Assembly: GCA_042219835.1 (NCBI GenBank)
Contig: JBHJMN010000020.1
Coordinates: 1-64,000, forward strand
DNA length: 64,000 bases
Direction: 5' to 3'
Source: Paenibacillus_G elgii_A
GTDB taxonomy: Bacteria; Bacillota; Bacilli; Paenibacillales; NBRC-103111
Shown: positions 14,777 to 23,606 of the stretch, in pieces
Layout of the letters: each line of letters starts with the position of its first letter
Position numbering within the stretch: position 1 is the stretch's first letter
Translations under genes and position numbers: made by a program
The notes under the pieces: model-generated
The model's input: only the letters and a program-made list of their open reading frames with translations
Database searches by the model: none
What the model was told of the DNA's origin: nothing

Positions 14777-16090
14777 ATGAACGGATTAAAAACGGAAGTA
14801 TCGAGCGAGCTGTACGAACGGGCACTGCGCTACACCCCGGGTGGCGTGCATACGTCGATTCGTAATGTAGCGCCGCATCTTATATTTACGAAAGCGGAAG
14901 GCGCTTACATTTACGATGCGGACGGCAACCGCTATATCGATTACCAAGCGGCCTTCGGGCCGTTCGTCCTCGGACATCGTCACCCTTACGTCACCCAACG
15001 GGTCGTAGAGGCGCTGGAGCGGACCGATCTTTACGGGGTCGGCACGACGGATCTGGAGATCGAGCTGGCGGAGAAAATTTGCAAGCATGTCCCGTCGGCG
15101 GAATCGGTGCTGTTTTGTAACTCCGGCTCGGAAGCGACCTACCATGCCATCCGGCTGTCGCGGGCAGTGACCGGACGGACGAAGCTGATCAAGTTCCAGG
15201 GTTGCTATCACGGCTGGCATGACTATGTCGCCCGCAACATGCTCAGCGCATGGGACATGATCGGCAAGCGCGACCCGGGGTCCGCCGGGATGATGGACGA
15301 AGCGATCGACAACACGCTGGTCTGTACATTCAACGATCTGGATGACGTGCAGCGGACGTTCGAAGCGAATCCCGGCGAGGTTGCCGCGCTGATCGTGGAG
15401 CCGGTGCCCCACAACATCGGCTGCGTGATGCCGCAGCCGGGATTCCTGCAGGGTCTGCGGGAGCTGTGCACGCGGTATGGCGCGGTGCTGATTTTCGACG
15501 AGGTTATCACCGGCTTTCGGCACGACATCGGCGGCTACCAGAAGGTATGCGGGGTGACGCCGGACCTGACGACGATGGGCAAAGCGATGGCCAACGGCTT
15601 TCCGATCGCGGCGGTCGCAGGCAAGAACGAGCTGATGATGCGTTTTAATACGAATCCGGGCGGGGACGTCTGGTTCGCGGGAACGTACAACGGCCATGCC
15701 GTCGGCACGGCGGCCTCGATCGCGACCATCGAGATGATGGAGACGTCAGGCGTGCACGAGCACATTTTCCGCTTGGGCGAACGGATGCGGCAAGGGATTC
15801 GCGATATTCACGAGCGGATGGGCATTCAGGCGTACGTCGCCGGCTTCGGGTCCGTATGGACGACCTATTTCATGGACCGCGAGCCGCTGAATTACACCGA
15901 TCTGAAGGACAATAACGCCGAATTGTACGTGTCGTACCGCCGGAAGCTGATGGAGCGGGGCATCTTCAAAATGCCGATGAATATCAAGCGCAATCATGTC
16001 AGCTTTAGCCATACCGAGCAAGATATCGACCATACGCTCCAGTGCATCGAAGACGTGCTGAAGGAACTTCGCAGCGAAGGAAAGCTGTGA
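14777..16090 (+). CDS. class III aminotransferase, glutamate-1-semialdehyde-aminomutase-like
   Basis: A 437-residue PLP enzyme. The N-terminal PGGVHTSIR and DYQAAFGPFVLGHRHP segments, the NSGSEATYHAIRLSRA phosphate-binding region near residue 115, the IFDEVITGFR segment with the Asp that contacts PLP near residue 240, and TMGKAMANGFP with the Schiff-base Lys near residue 275 are all present. It resembles HemL but lies in a catabolic operon, not with haem genes, so it probably moves or removes an amino group of an amino sugar, amino-sugar acid or beta-amino acid. First gene of the IclR-linked cluster, good GAGGAG-type site. Confidence 0.88.
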   Translation: MNGLKTEVSSELYERALRYTPGGVHTSIRNVAPHLIFTKAEGAYIYDADGNRYIDYQAAFGPFVLGHRHPYVTQRVVEALERTDLYGVGTTDLEIELAEKICKHVPSAESVLFCNSGSEATYHAIRLSRAVTGRTKLIKFQGCYHGWHDYVARNMLSAWDMIGKRDPGSAGMMDEAIDNTLVCTFNDLDDVQRTFEANPGEVAALIVEPVPHNIGCVMPQPGFLQGLRELCTRYGAVLIFDEVITGFRHDIGGYQKVCGVTPDLTTMGKAMANGFPIAAVAGKNELMMRFNTNPGGDVWFAGTYNGHAVGTAASIATIEMMETSGVHEHIFRLGERMRQGIRDIHERMGIQAYVAGFGSVWTTYFMDREPLNYTDLKDNNAELYVSYRRKLMERGIFKMPMNIKRNHVSFSHTEQDIDHTLQCIEDVLKELRSEGKL

Positions 16091-16160
16091 GGGGAAGAAG
16101 CGCGTAGATGAACGGACGGGTTATCATACAGACAAACGACGCGGGGAGGTAGCACAAGAG

Positions 16161-17000
16161 ATGATCTTCGATTGCCATACGCATCTATTCGGCCCGGGCC
16201 AGTTCGGCGGAGCTACGCTGGAGGCGGCCAAACGGGCCTGGGGAGGCGGGCAGGAAATGCTCGTGACGCCGGAAGAGCACTGGGAGCTGTTCAAGGATAT
16301 CGACGGCGCAATCGTGCTGGCCTTCGACGCCCCGGCCACCGGGCTTAACGTGCCGAATGAGTACGTTGCGGACTACGTAGCCAAGCATCCCGGCAAGCTG
16401 TTCGGCTTCGCCAGCGTCGATCCGAACCGGCTGAATGCGGCCAGTCTGCTGGAATCGGCGGTGAAGGAACTCGGGCTGAAGGGATTGAAGCTCGGTCCGA
16501 TCTACCAAAACTTTTACCCGGAGGCGAAGGAGCATTTCCCGCTCTATGCGAAGGCGGACGAGCTGGGCGTGCCGATTCTGTGGCATCAGGGCACATCGTT
16601 CGTGCCGGAAGGGTACCTCGACGCCTCCCGGCCGGCGGCGCTCGATCCGATCGCCCGGGCGTTCCCGAATTTAAAGATGGTGATTGCCCATATGGGGCAT
16701 CCTTGGGTGGACGAATGCATCTCCGTTGTCCGCAAACATCCGAACCTGTACATGGATCTGTCGGCGCTGGGCTCTCGCCCGTGGCAGTTTTACAATGCGC
16801 TGGTGTCGGCTTGCGAGTACGGGGTAACGCATAAAATATTGTTTGGATCGGATTATCCGTTCTTTACGACGCAGCGGATGATCGACGCGCTGCGGAACAT
16901 TAACCGGTTCACCGAGGGCACCTCGCTTCCTCGCGTGCCGGAGCAGGTGATTGAAGAGATTTTGCATCGGAATACGCCGGAGCTGCTTGGACTTGTATAA
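16161..17000 (+). CDS. amidohydrolase-2-family metal-dependent hydrolase
   Basis: A 279-residue TIM-barrel hydrolase of the family that includes decarboxylases such as ACMSD and lactonases for sugar acids. Metal-binding signatures are visible: FDCHTH at the N terminus, LWHQG near residue 145, AHMGHPW near residue 177, and LFGSDYPF with the catalytic Asp near residue 232. It follows the aminotransferase by 70 bp with a GGGGAGGT site. In this operon it could open a sugar lactone or remove an acyl group. The exact reaction cannot be read from the sequence. Confidence 0.85.
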   Translation: MIFDCHTHLFGPGQFGGATLEAAKRAWGGGQEMLVTPEEHWELFKDIDGAIVLAFDAPATGLNVPNEYVADYVAKHPGKLFGFASVDPNRLNAASLLESAVKELGLKGLKLGPIYQNFYPEAKEHFPLYAKADELGVPILWHQGTSFVPEGYLDASRPAALDPIARAFPNLKMVIAHMGHPWVDECISVVRKHPNLYMDLSALGSRPWQFYNALVSACEYGVTHKILFGSDYPFFTTQRMIDALRNINRFTEGTSLPRVPEQVIEEILHRNTPELLGLV

Positions 17001-17094
17001 TAACTGCGGCAAGGCTTCATGACGCGTTGCGGAACATGGAGCCGGACGAAGGAAGAAACGCGTGCGAAGCACGCAAGAAGGAGACGGAAGCGCA

Positions 17095-18804
17095 ATGGCG
17101 GAACAATCGGGCAACGGAAAACGCAGGGGCGAAGCTTATTTTGCCGACGAAGGGCTGTGGGGCTTCATCCACCGCTCGTTTACCAAATCGATGGGGTACA
17201 CGGAAGAGGATCTCGCCAAGCCGGTCATCGGCATATGCAATACGTTCAGCGAGCTGAACAAATGCCATTCCCACTTCAACGAGCTGGTCGATTACGTGAA
17301 GCGGGGCGTCTGGCAGGCCGGGGGACTCCCGATGGAGTTTCCGACGATTTCCATCGGCGAGCCTTACGTCAAGCCGACGACGATGCTGCTTCGCAATCTG
17401 ATGGCGATGGATACGGAGGAAATGCTGAAGGCGCACCCAATCGACGGCGTCGTGCTGATCGGCGGCTGCGACAAAACGGTGCCGGCCCAGCTGATGGCCG
17501 CCGCCAGCGCCAACATTCCGGCCATCGTGCTGACGGGCGGGCCGATGCTGAACGGCCGGCTGAACGGACGAAGTCTGGGCGCGTGTACGGATTGCTACCA
17601 GTTTACGCTGGAACATAAGGCGGGTAATATCAACGACGAGCAATTGGCGACGGCGGAGAACGCGATTTGCCGCAGCGACGGCCACTGCATGGTGATGGGA
17701 ACGGCCAGCACGATGGCGTCCATCGCCGAGGCGCTCGGCATGGCGCTGCCCGGCTGCGCGGCTATTCCTGCGCCGGACAGCCGCAGGCGGCATATGGCGG
17801 AGCGCACCGGCAGCCAGATCGTCAATCTGGTGAAAGCGGACATCCGGCCGCGGGAGATCATGACGGAAGCGGCGTTGGAAAATGCGATCCGCGTGACGAT
17901 GGCCAGCGGCGGGTCGACGAATGCGATCATCCACCTGGTGGCGATTGCCGGCCGCCTCGGCATCCGGCTCCCGCTGGAGAAGTTCGACGAGATTGCCGCA
18001 GCGACTCCGTTCCTGCTTAATCTACGGCCTTCCGGCCAGTATCAGATGGAGGAATATTTCGAGGCCGGCGGCGTCCCGGCGCTGATGAAGGAGCTGGAAG
18101 GGCTGCTGCATGGCGATTGTCTGACCGTGACCGGCCGTACCATCAGCGAGAATCTGCGCGGCGTGGAGGTGCTGGACCGCAACGTGATCTACCCGCTGGA
18201 CCAGCCGCTCGATCCGCAAGGCGGCATCGCCGTGCTGCGCGGCAATCTGGCGCCGGACGGCGCGCTGATTAAGCAGACGGCAGTCTCGCCGCATCTGAAG
18301 AAGCACCGGGGACGGGCGGTCGTGTTCGAATCGCCGGCCGATCTTGATCGGCGCATCGACGATCCGGAGCTTGACGTGGACGAAAACAGCGTGCTGGTGC
18401 TCAAGAACGCCGGGCCCAAAGGCGCTCCGGCGATGCCGGAAATCGGGCAAATCCCGATTCCGAAAAAGCTGCTGCTGCGCGGTGTCCGTGACATGGTCCG
18501 CATCTCCGACGCCCGGATCAGCGGCACGTCTTACGGCGCGCTGATCGTGCACGCCGCCCCGGAAGCGGCGGTCGGCGGTCCGTTGGCGCTCGTACAGGAC
18601 GGAGACATGATCGAGCTGGATATCGCTAATCGGCGGCTGCATCTCGAGGTGGATGCCGAGGAGCTGGAGCGCCGCCGGGAGCGGTGGACCGCTCCTGAGC
18701 CGCACTACGATCGGGGCTATGGGTTGCTGTACATTGAGCGTGTTATGCAAGCGGACAAAGGGTGCGACTTCGACTTCCTCGTCCCGAAGGAGCTGCGGAA
18801 GTAG
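17095..18804 (+). CDS. IlvD/Edd-family dehydratase, probably sugar-acid dehydratase
   Basis: A 569-residue Fe-S dehydratase. Three cysteine motifs that bind the cluster are conserved: GGCDKTVPAQLM near residue 122, GACTDC near residue 162, and GHCMVMGTASTM near residue 197. Family members are dihydroxy-acid dehydratase, phosphogluconate dehydratase and arabinonate/xylonate dehydratases. The operon around it has no branched-chain amino-acid genes, so an aldonate-type substrate giving a 2-keto-3-deoxy acid is more likely. Start ATG 17095 has AAGGAG twelve bases upstream; an earlier in-frame start at 17062 is less likely. Confidence 0.88.
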   Translation: MAEQSGNGKRRGEAYFADEGLWGFIHRSFTKSMGYTEEDLAKPVIGICNTFSELNKCHSHFNELVDYVKRGVWQAGGLPMEFPTISIGEPYVKPTTMLLRNLMAMDTEEMLKAHPIDGVVLIGGCDKTVPAQLMAAASANIPAIVLTGGPMLNGRLNGRSLGACTDCYQFTLEHKAGNINDEQLATAENAICRSDGHCMVMGTASTMASIAEALGMALPGCAAIPAPDSRRRHMAERTGSQIVNLVKADIRPREIMTEAALENAIRVTMASGGSTNAIIHLVAIAGRLGIRLPLEKFDEIAAATPFLLNLRPSGQYQMEEYFEAGGVPALMKELEGLLHGDCLTVTGRTISENLRGVEVLDRNVIYPLDQPLDPQGGIAVLRGNLAPDGALIKQTAVSPHLKKHRGRAVVFESPADLDRRIDDPELDVDENSVLVLKNAGPKGAPAMPEIGQIPIPKKLLLRGVRDMVRISDARISGTSYGALIVHAAPEAAVGGPLALVQDGDMIELDIANRRLHLEVDAEELERRRERWTAPEPHYDRGYGLLYIERVMQADKGCDFDFLVPKELRK

Positions 18805-18827
18805 GGCCGGGATTTCCCGGCCCCTAC
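18801..18827 (+). terminator. hairpin between dehydratase and binding-protein genes
   Basis: GTAGGG-CCGGG and CCCGG-CCCCTAC form a very stable stem with an ATTT loop right at the dehydratase stop codon. No T run follows, so it is more likely an mRNA-stabilising or processing element that separates expression of the transporter from the enzymes. Confidence 0.45.
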
Positions 18828-18886
18828 GGGCCAGCTTGGACGGACGGATTGGCGTTACACATTTGAGCGTACAGGGGGCACCAACG

Positions 18887-20179
18887 ATGAAGATGAAGCG
18901 GACAAAAAAAGCGATGGCTGGCGGACTCGCCGCCTTTTTGCTGGTTTCCATGGTAAGCGCTTGCTCAAACGGAGGACAGCCGGCGAAGGGCGGCGAGGCG
19001 GACGGTAAGAAGTCCGTCACGCTGTACATGCTGGTCGCCGAATCGCTATTCAACGGCAAGGTGGACGAGTTCGTCAAGAAATACGAATCCCAGAACCCAG
19101 GTGTGACGATCAAGGCGGAAGTGATGCCCGATGGCAATATTTTCGACTCGCTGAGGACGAAAATTTCGACCGGCGACGTACCGGATCTGTATCAGATCAA
19201 CATCGGACATGTCACGACGAAGCTCGCGGACGAGAGCGGATACTTGTACGACCTGAGCTCGCTCAGCTCTACCCGGAACTACACGGAATCGATCCGTCAA
19301 GCATCGATGTATAACGGCAAATACGCGGCGTTCACGCTGGGCGTCGGCGTGCTTGGCCTCAATTACAACAAGAAGCTGCTTGCTGATATCGGCTACGCGG
19401 CCCCGCCCAAAACGTGGGAAGAGTTCATGGATGCCGGGAAGAAGCTGAAGGCTAAAGGCAAAGACTTAATTGTATACGCTTCCAAATGGGAAACGTCCAT
19501 CGCCAATGTGTTTCACTGGACGTTCGGGAATTACGCTTTGAAGCATGAGGAGTTCAAAAAAGCGTATTTGGCCGGAAGCGTCGATTGGAGCAAGCCGGAG
19601 AACAAGGCGCTGCTGGGCGAAGGCTTCGAGCGGTTCAAGGAGCTGAACCAGTACGTCCGCCAAGGCAGCTTTACGAACGAATACGCGATAGCCCAGCAGG
19701 CGTTCGCGAACGGGGAAGCCGCCATGCTGCTCGGAGGCACCTGGGAAGCGGGCGCGATCCGGAAGCTGAATTCGAATCTGGATTGGGGCTTCGCCAATCT
19801 CCCTTATGCGCCGGATAGCGAGAACGGAGTCATCTTCGTGCCGGAGGACGGGCTTGCGCTGAACGCGAAATCCAAGAACGTGGAGGAAGCCGCCAAGTTC
19901 GCGAACTGGCTATTCTCGAAGGAAACGTACGGCGAAATCCTGAAAGTCAAAGGCAACTTCCCCGCCATGCCCGGCGTCGGCGAGCTGGACCCGGCGTACG
20001 CGGACGTGCCGAAGTGGCTGGAAACCGGACGCATTATCTCCTTCGCCAACACCGGACCGGTTCCGGGACCGGCCTGGATCGCCTTGGGACAAGCCGCGCA
20101 GGAATATACGTATAACAGCGATGCCAATAAAGCCGCCGATCGGTTCGTTAAAGAGTACGACAAGTCCAAGTCCAAATAA
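18887..20179 (+). CDS. sugar ABC transporter substrate-binding lipoprotein
   Basis: A 430-residue family-1 binding protein with a lipoprotein signal: basic start, hydrophobic core and VSAC lipobox with Cys near residue 26. Typical features are VTLYMLVAES after the linker, DVPDLYQIN near residue 100, and the aromatic-rich C-terminal half. ATG 18887 follows a GGGGGC site. It lies inside the IclR-linked operon, so it should bind the carbohydrate that the neighbouring enzymes degrade. A cre-like sequence (about 18952-18965) lies within its signal-peptide codons. Confidence 0.9.
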   Translation: MKMKRTKKAMAGGLAAFLLVSMVSACSNGGQPAKGGEADGKKSVTLYMLVAESLFNGKVDEFVKKYESQNPGVTIKAEVMPDGNIFDSLRTKISTGDVPDLYQINIGHVTTKLADESGYLYDLSSLSSTRNYTESIRQASMYNGKYAAFTLGVGVLGLNYNKKLLADIGYAAPPKTWEEFMDAGKKLKAKGKDLIVYASKWETSIANVFHWTFGNYALKHEEFKKAYLAGSVDWSKPENKALLGEGFERFKELNQYVRQGSFTNEYAIAQQAFANGEAAMLLGGTWEAGAIRKLNSNLDWGFANLPYAPDSENGVIFVPEDGLALNAKSKNVEEAAKFANWLFSKETYGEILKVKGNFPAMPGVGELDPAYADVPKWLETGRIISFANTGPVPGPAWIALGQAAQEYTYNSDANKAADRFVKEYDKSKSK

Positions 20180-20287
20180 CATGCCCGGCAGATCTGCTTT
20201 GACTGGAGAAGAGCACAGGGCGGCAGATCGTCGGTTGCCGCCGCTTTGCGCTTCTTTGCCGCCAATCCTCGCCGGAAGGGGTAGCCC

Positions 20288-21172
20288 ATGCAGAAAAAAT
20301 ATTTTATGACCGGACTTCTCTTTGTTACGCCGATTACGCTGATTTTGCTGACGTTTCTCATCTTTCCGATCGCGCAGTCGTTTTATTACAGTCTGACCAA
20401 CTGGAAAGGCATAGGGACCTACAGCTTTATCGGCTTTAAAAATTATGCGGAGATTTTCAAAGAAGACGTGTTCGTGCATTCGCTGTGGCGTACGCTCGCG
20501 ATCGGCCTATCGGCGGCCGTCCTGTCCAATGTGCTCGGGCTGTTTTTCGCCGTATTGCTCGATCAGCCGCTCCGGACGAAAAAAGTGCTGCGGGCGCTCT
20601 GTTATATTCCGAACGTCATTCCGATCGTCGTCGCGGCTTTTGTCTGGAGGTACATTCTGGATGCGAACAGCGGCATGGCCAACCAATGGCTGTCTGCGCT
20701 CGCTGGCCGTCCCGTCACCACCGCCTGGGTAGATTCGCCGGATTATGTCGTCCCGACGATCGTCCTGATTACCGTCTGGCAGATGATGGGGCCGATCATC
20801 ATCATTTATCTCGCGGCGCTGCAGGGCGTGCCGGGCGAGCTGCTGGAAGCGGGCATGCTCGACGGCGCATCAAGGCCGCGGCGCTTCGTGTCGATCGTGC
20901 TGCCGATGATTGCGCCGGGCATTACGGTGAATGTGCTGATCGGGCTTGCGAACGGCATCCGTCTGTTCGATCTGCCGTTTGCCCTGACGGGCGGAGGACC
21001 CGCCAATGCCAGCGAGACGCTCGCTATCCGCATTTACCGGTATGCGTTCCAATCGTCGGATATGGCGTATGGCATGGCCGCTTCGTTCGTCATGACGCTG
21101 GTTGTGCTGGCCGTCACCTGCTTCTTCGTCGCACTTTCCAGAAAATACGAACAGGGGGCGCACGGGGCATGA
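20288..21172 (+). CDS. sugar ABC transporter permease, MalF/UgpA type
   Basis: A 294-residue permease with about six membrane segments, an EAA loop near residue 192 (EAGMLDGASRPRRFVSIVLP) and the conserved LTGGGPANASET segment near residue 235. It pairs with the downstream permease through an ATGA overlap. The ATG follows GGAAGGGG. No ATPase gene is present in this operon. Confidence 0.92.
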   Translation: MQKKYFMTGLLFVTPITLILLTFLIFPIAQSFYYSLTNWKGIGTYSFIGFKNYAEIFKEDVFVHSLWRTLAIGLSAAVLSNVLGLFFAVLLDQPLRTKKVLRALCYIPNVIPIVVAAFVWRYILDANSGMANQWLSALAGRPVTTAWVDSPDYVVPTIVLITVWQMMGPIIIIYLAALQGVPGELLEAGMLDGASRPRRFVSIVLPMIAPGITVNVLIGLANGIRLFDLPFALTGGGPANASETLAIRIYRYAFQSSDMAYGMAASFVMTLVVLAVTCFFVALSRKYEQGAHGA

Positions 21173-21999
21173 AACGAAAATCCGCGTACTTCGCCACCGA
21201 AGTGCTGGCCATCGGCCTTGCGCTCTTGATTTCGATACCGCTGTATCTGATTGCCATCAATACGTTCAAGTCGCACGAGCAGATCGTGACCAGCCCGCTT
21301 TCCTTGCCCGACTGGTCTTATGGCTTGAAGAACGTGCTGACGGCCATAGAACGGATGGACATCCTGCGCTCTTACGGCATTACGATCGGGATCGGCGCGA
21401 TGGCGCTCGTCTGCTGCATCGTCTTCTCGGCGCTCGCGGCCTATGCCGTGGCCCGTATCCCACATCCGATGTTCCGGTCGCTGTATTGGTTTTACGTCTC
21501 GTGCATCATGATCCCCGTACAGTCGGCGCTTATTCCGCTCGTATTTTTGCTGAAAAGCCTTCAGCTGCAGGGAACGATGTACGGCATTTCGCTCGTCTAC
21601 GTTGCGGTGCTGTCGCCCTTCTGCATCTTCATGTATGCGGGCTTCGTCCGCGGCATTCCGTTTGAGCTGGAGGAATCTGCTTATATGGACGGATGCTCGC
21701 CGTTGCGGACGTTTTTCCAGATTATCTTTCCGCTGCTCAAGCCTGCTACAGCGACGCTGGTCATCCTGCAGTTCATTTACATCTGGAACGATCTGCTGCT
21801 GCCGCTCGTGCTGGTCAATACGCGGGATTTCCCGACTGTAAGCATCAGCCTGTACAAATTTTTCGGGGCGAAGGGCATGTCGGATTTGAGCTTGTTATTC
21901 GGAGGCATTACGCTTACGCTCGTACCGATTTTGGCATTGTTTTTTGCTTTTCAAAGCTATTTCGTGAAAGGGCTGTCCGCGGGGGCTGTGAAAGGCTGA
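21169..21999 (+). CDS. sugar ABC transporter permease, MalG/UgpE type
   Basis: A 276-residue permease with the EAA loop EESAYMDGCSPLRTFFQIIFP near residue 170 and the GLSAGAVKG tail. ATG 21169 overlaps the previous stop as ATGA and has GGGG in front, so it is chosen over any farther upstream start that would lie inside the previous gene. Second membrane subunit of the importer. Confidence 0.92.
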   Translation: MKRKSAYFATEVLAIGLALLISIPLYLIAINTFKSHEQIVTSPLSLPDWSYGLKNVLTAIERMDILRSYGITIGIGAMALVCCIVFSALAAYAVARIPHPMFRSLYWFYVSCIMIPVQSALIPLVFLLKSLQLQGTMYGISLVYVAVLSPFCIFMYAGFVRGIPFELEESAYMDGCSPLRTFFQIIFPLLKPATATLVILQFIYIWNDLLLPLVLVNTRDFPTVSISLYKFFGAKGMSDLSLLFGGITLTLVPILALFFAFQSYFVKGLSAGAVKG

Positions 22000-22031
22000 A
22001 GTCGCGGGCCCTAATAAGAGGAGGAAGAGCG

Positions 22032-22694
22032 ATGTACGACAACGATAAGCCATTGTTTGATTCCATGTGCAAAAACTTGTATTCCGCCGTCATTTCCGAT
22101 ACGTTAGACGAGCTGGGGTACCGCCATCAGGTCATGAGAGAGGATTTGACGCCGTTATCCGCCGATTGGGTCATTGCGGGGCGGGCGAAAACGATGCTGT
22201 CCGTCGACGTGCATCATCTGCCGGACGATCCGTACGCGCAGGAAATCGCTGCCGTGGACAGCATCAAGCCGGGCGAGATTGTGATCGGCTGCACGAATCG
22301 TTCCCGCCAGAACGGGCTATGGGGCGAACTGCTCTCGACCGCATCCCAAGCTCGCGGCGCCCATGGCGCGATCGTGGACGGTCTGATCCGCGATTCGAAA
22401 AAAATTCTGGAGCTGGATTTTCCGGTCTTCGCGACGGGCACGAAGCCGGTCGATTCCCGCGGGCGCGGCTTGGTTATCGAATATGACGTGCCGGTGCTGT
22501 GCGGCGACGTACTGGTCCATCCGGGCGACGTCGTGTTCGGCGACCGGGACGGCGTTGTCGTTATTCCTGCCGCGGTCGTCGATGAGGTGGTGCGGCTCGC
22601 GATGGACAAAGTGACCCGCGAAAATCATACCCGCGACGAGCTAAAGGCGGGCCGTACGCTGCGTGAAGTGTATGACAAATACGGCGTGCTGTAA
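22032..22694 (+). CDS. RraA-like / HMG-aldolase-family protein
   Basis: A 220-residue member of the RraA family, which contains 4-hydroxy-4-methyl-2-oxoglutarate/oxaloacetate aldolases and the RNase E inhibitor RraA. The aldolase active-site pattern is present: GAHGAIVDGLIRDSKKI, whose Arg and Asp bind substrate and metal in the enzymes, and GDRDGVVVIP near the end. Firmicutes lack RNase E of the RraA-regulated kind, and the gene sits in a sugar-acid type operon, so a retro-aldol cleavage of a keto acid is the better guess. GAGGAAGAG site before the ATG. Confidence 0.82.
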   Translation: MYDNDKPLFDSMCKNLYSAVISDTLDELGYRHQVMREDLTPLSADWVIAGRAKTMLSVDVHHLPDDPYAQEIAAVDSIKPGEIVIGCTNRSRQNGLWGELLSTASQARGAHGAIVDGLIRDSKKILELDFPVFATGTKPVDSRGRGLVIEYDVPVLCGDVLVHPGDVVFGDRDGVVVIPAAVVDEVVRLAMDKVTRENHTRDELKAGRTLREVYDKYGVL

Positions 22695-22733
22695 CCAGAC
22701 AGTGGAGCAAAGAAGCAGAGGAGGAGAGGCAAC

Positions 22734-23495
22734 ATGAGGCTTAGCGGCAAACGTGCGCTTGTCACCGGCGGCGCTCAGGGGATCGGCAAGGGCATCGTCG
22801 GACGCTTTTTGGCGGAGGGGGCCAACGTGATCGCGCTGGACCGGAACGAAACCGAACTGAAGGCATTGCGGGAGGAGTTCGCTGGGCAGGCGGAGAGGCT
22901 TGCTTTGTCGGTGTGCGACCTGCGCGATCTGGAACAGCTTGAGCAGGCGGCGGGGGAGGCATTCGAGCGCTGGCAGGGGATCGACATTGTGATCAACAAC
23001 GCCGGGATTGCGTACCGGGAATCGTTTCTGGACATCCCGCTGGCCCATTGGGACGCGGTGATGGACATCAACGTGCGCGCCGTGTTCCGGTTGGGTCAGT
23101 TGACCGCCGAACGGATGATCCGGCAAGGAACGGGCGGAAGCATCGTCAACATGAGCTCCAAGAACGGCCTTGCGGGCAGCTCGATGCTGGCGCATTACAA
23201 CGCTTCGAAGGCGGGCGTCATCCTGCTGTCGCAATCGATGGCCGTAGAGCTGGCCCCGCACGGCATCCGTGTGAACGTCGTTGCGCCCGGCTTCGTGGAG
23301 ACGCCGCTTGACCGCGAGCTGCGCATTCGGGAAGGGCTGCCGACCTTTTCCGAGCGAACGCCGATGCGAAGATCGGCCACGATCGACGAAGTGGCGAACG
23401 TGTTTCTGTTTCTCGCGTCTGACGAGTCCAGCTACGTAACCGGTTCCACGATCACGGTAGACGGGGGACATCTCGCGAACGCGAGCGAGTTTTAA
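22734..23495 (+). CDS. short-chain dehydrogenase/reductase
   Basis: A 253-residue classical SDR oxidoreductase. The cofactor motif TGGAQGIGKG is near residue 12, NNAG near residue 87, the catalytic Ser in MSSKNG near residue 140 and the YNASK catalytic pair near residue 154; the C terminus has the ITVDGG motif. An acidic residue (DRNE) after the second strand favours NAD. It closes the IclR-linked operon and probably oxidises the imported sugar or a pathway intermediate. A strong terminator follows. Confidence 0.9.
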   Translation: MRLSGKRALVTGGAQGIGKGIVGRFLAEGANVIALDRNETELKALREEFAGQAERLALSVCDLRDLEQLEQAAGEAFERWQGIDIVINNAGIAYRESFLDIPLAHWDAVMDINVRAVFRLGQLTAERMIRQGTGGSIVNMSSKNGLAGSSMLAHYNASKAGVILLSQSMAVELAPHGIRVNVVAPGFVETPLDRELRIREGLPTFSERTPMRRSATIDEVANVFLFLASDESSYVTGSTITVDGGHLANASEF

Positions 23496-23542
23496 CGGTA
23501 ACGGACCTGTGGGCCGCACAGCCGTCTGCTTCCTTGACCGCT

Positions 23543-23569
23543 GCTTTAACGCCGCTCCGGCGTTAAAGC
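23543..23569. terminator. perfect 12-bp hairpin between convergent genes
   Basis: GCTTTAACGCCG and CGGCGTTAAAGC enclose a CTC loop. It lies between the SDR gene and the convergent coaA gene and should end transcription from at least one side, although the T run is weak. Confidence 0.6.
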
Positions 23570-23606
23570 TCGCGTCGTCGTAGGGAAGGGGCGGCTTTTT
23601 GTCGTG

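Noticed and set aside
14777..16090. Aminotransferase as the haem-pathway enzyme HemL
   Set aside because: No haem genes are near, and it leads a CcpA- and IclR-linked catabolic operon, so a catabolic role is more likely.
22032..22694. RraA-like protein as an RNase E regulator
   Set aside because: The active-site Arg/Asp pattern of the aldolase branch and the catabolic operon context fit an aldolase better, and an RraA-type RNase E partner is not expected in this lineage.
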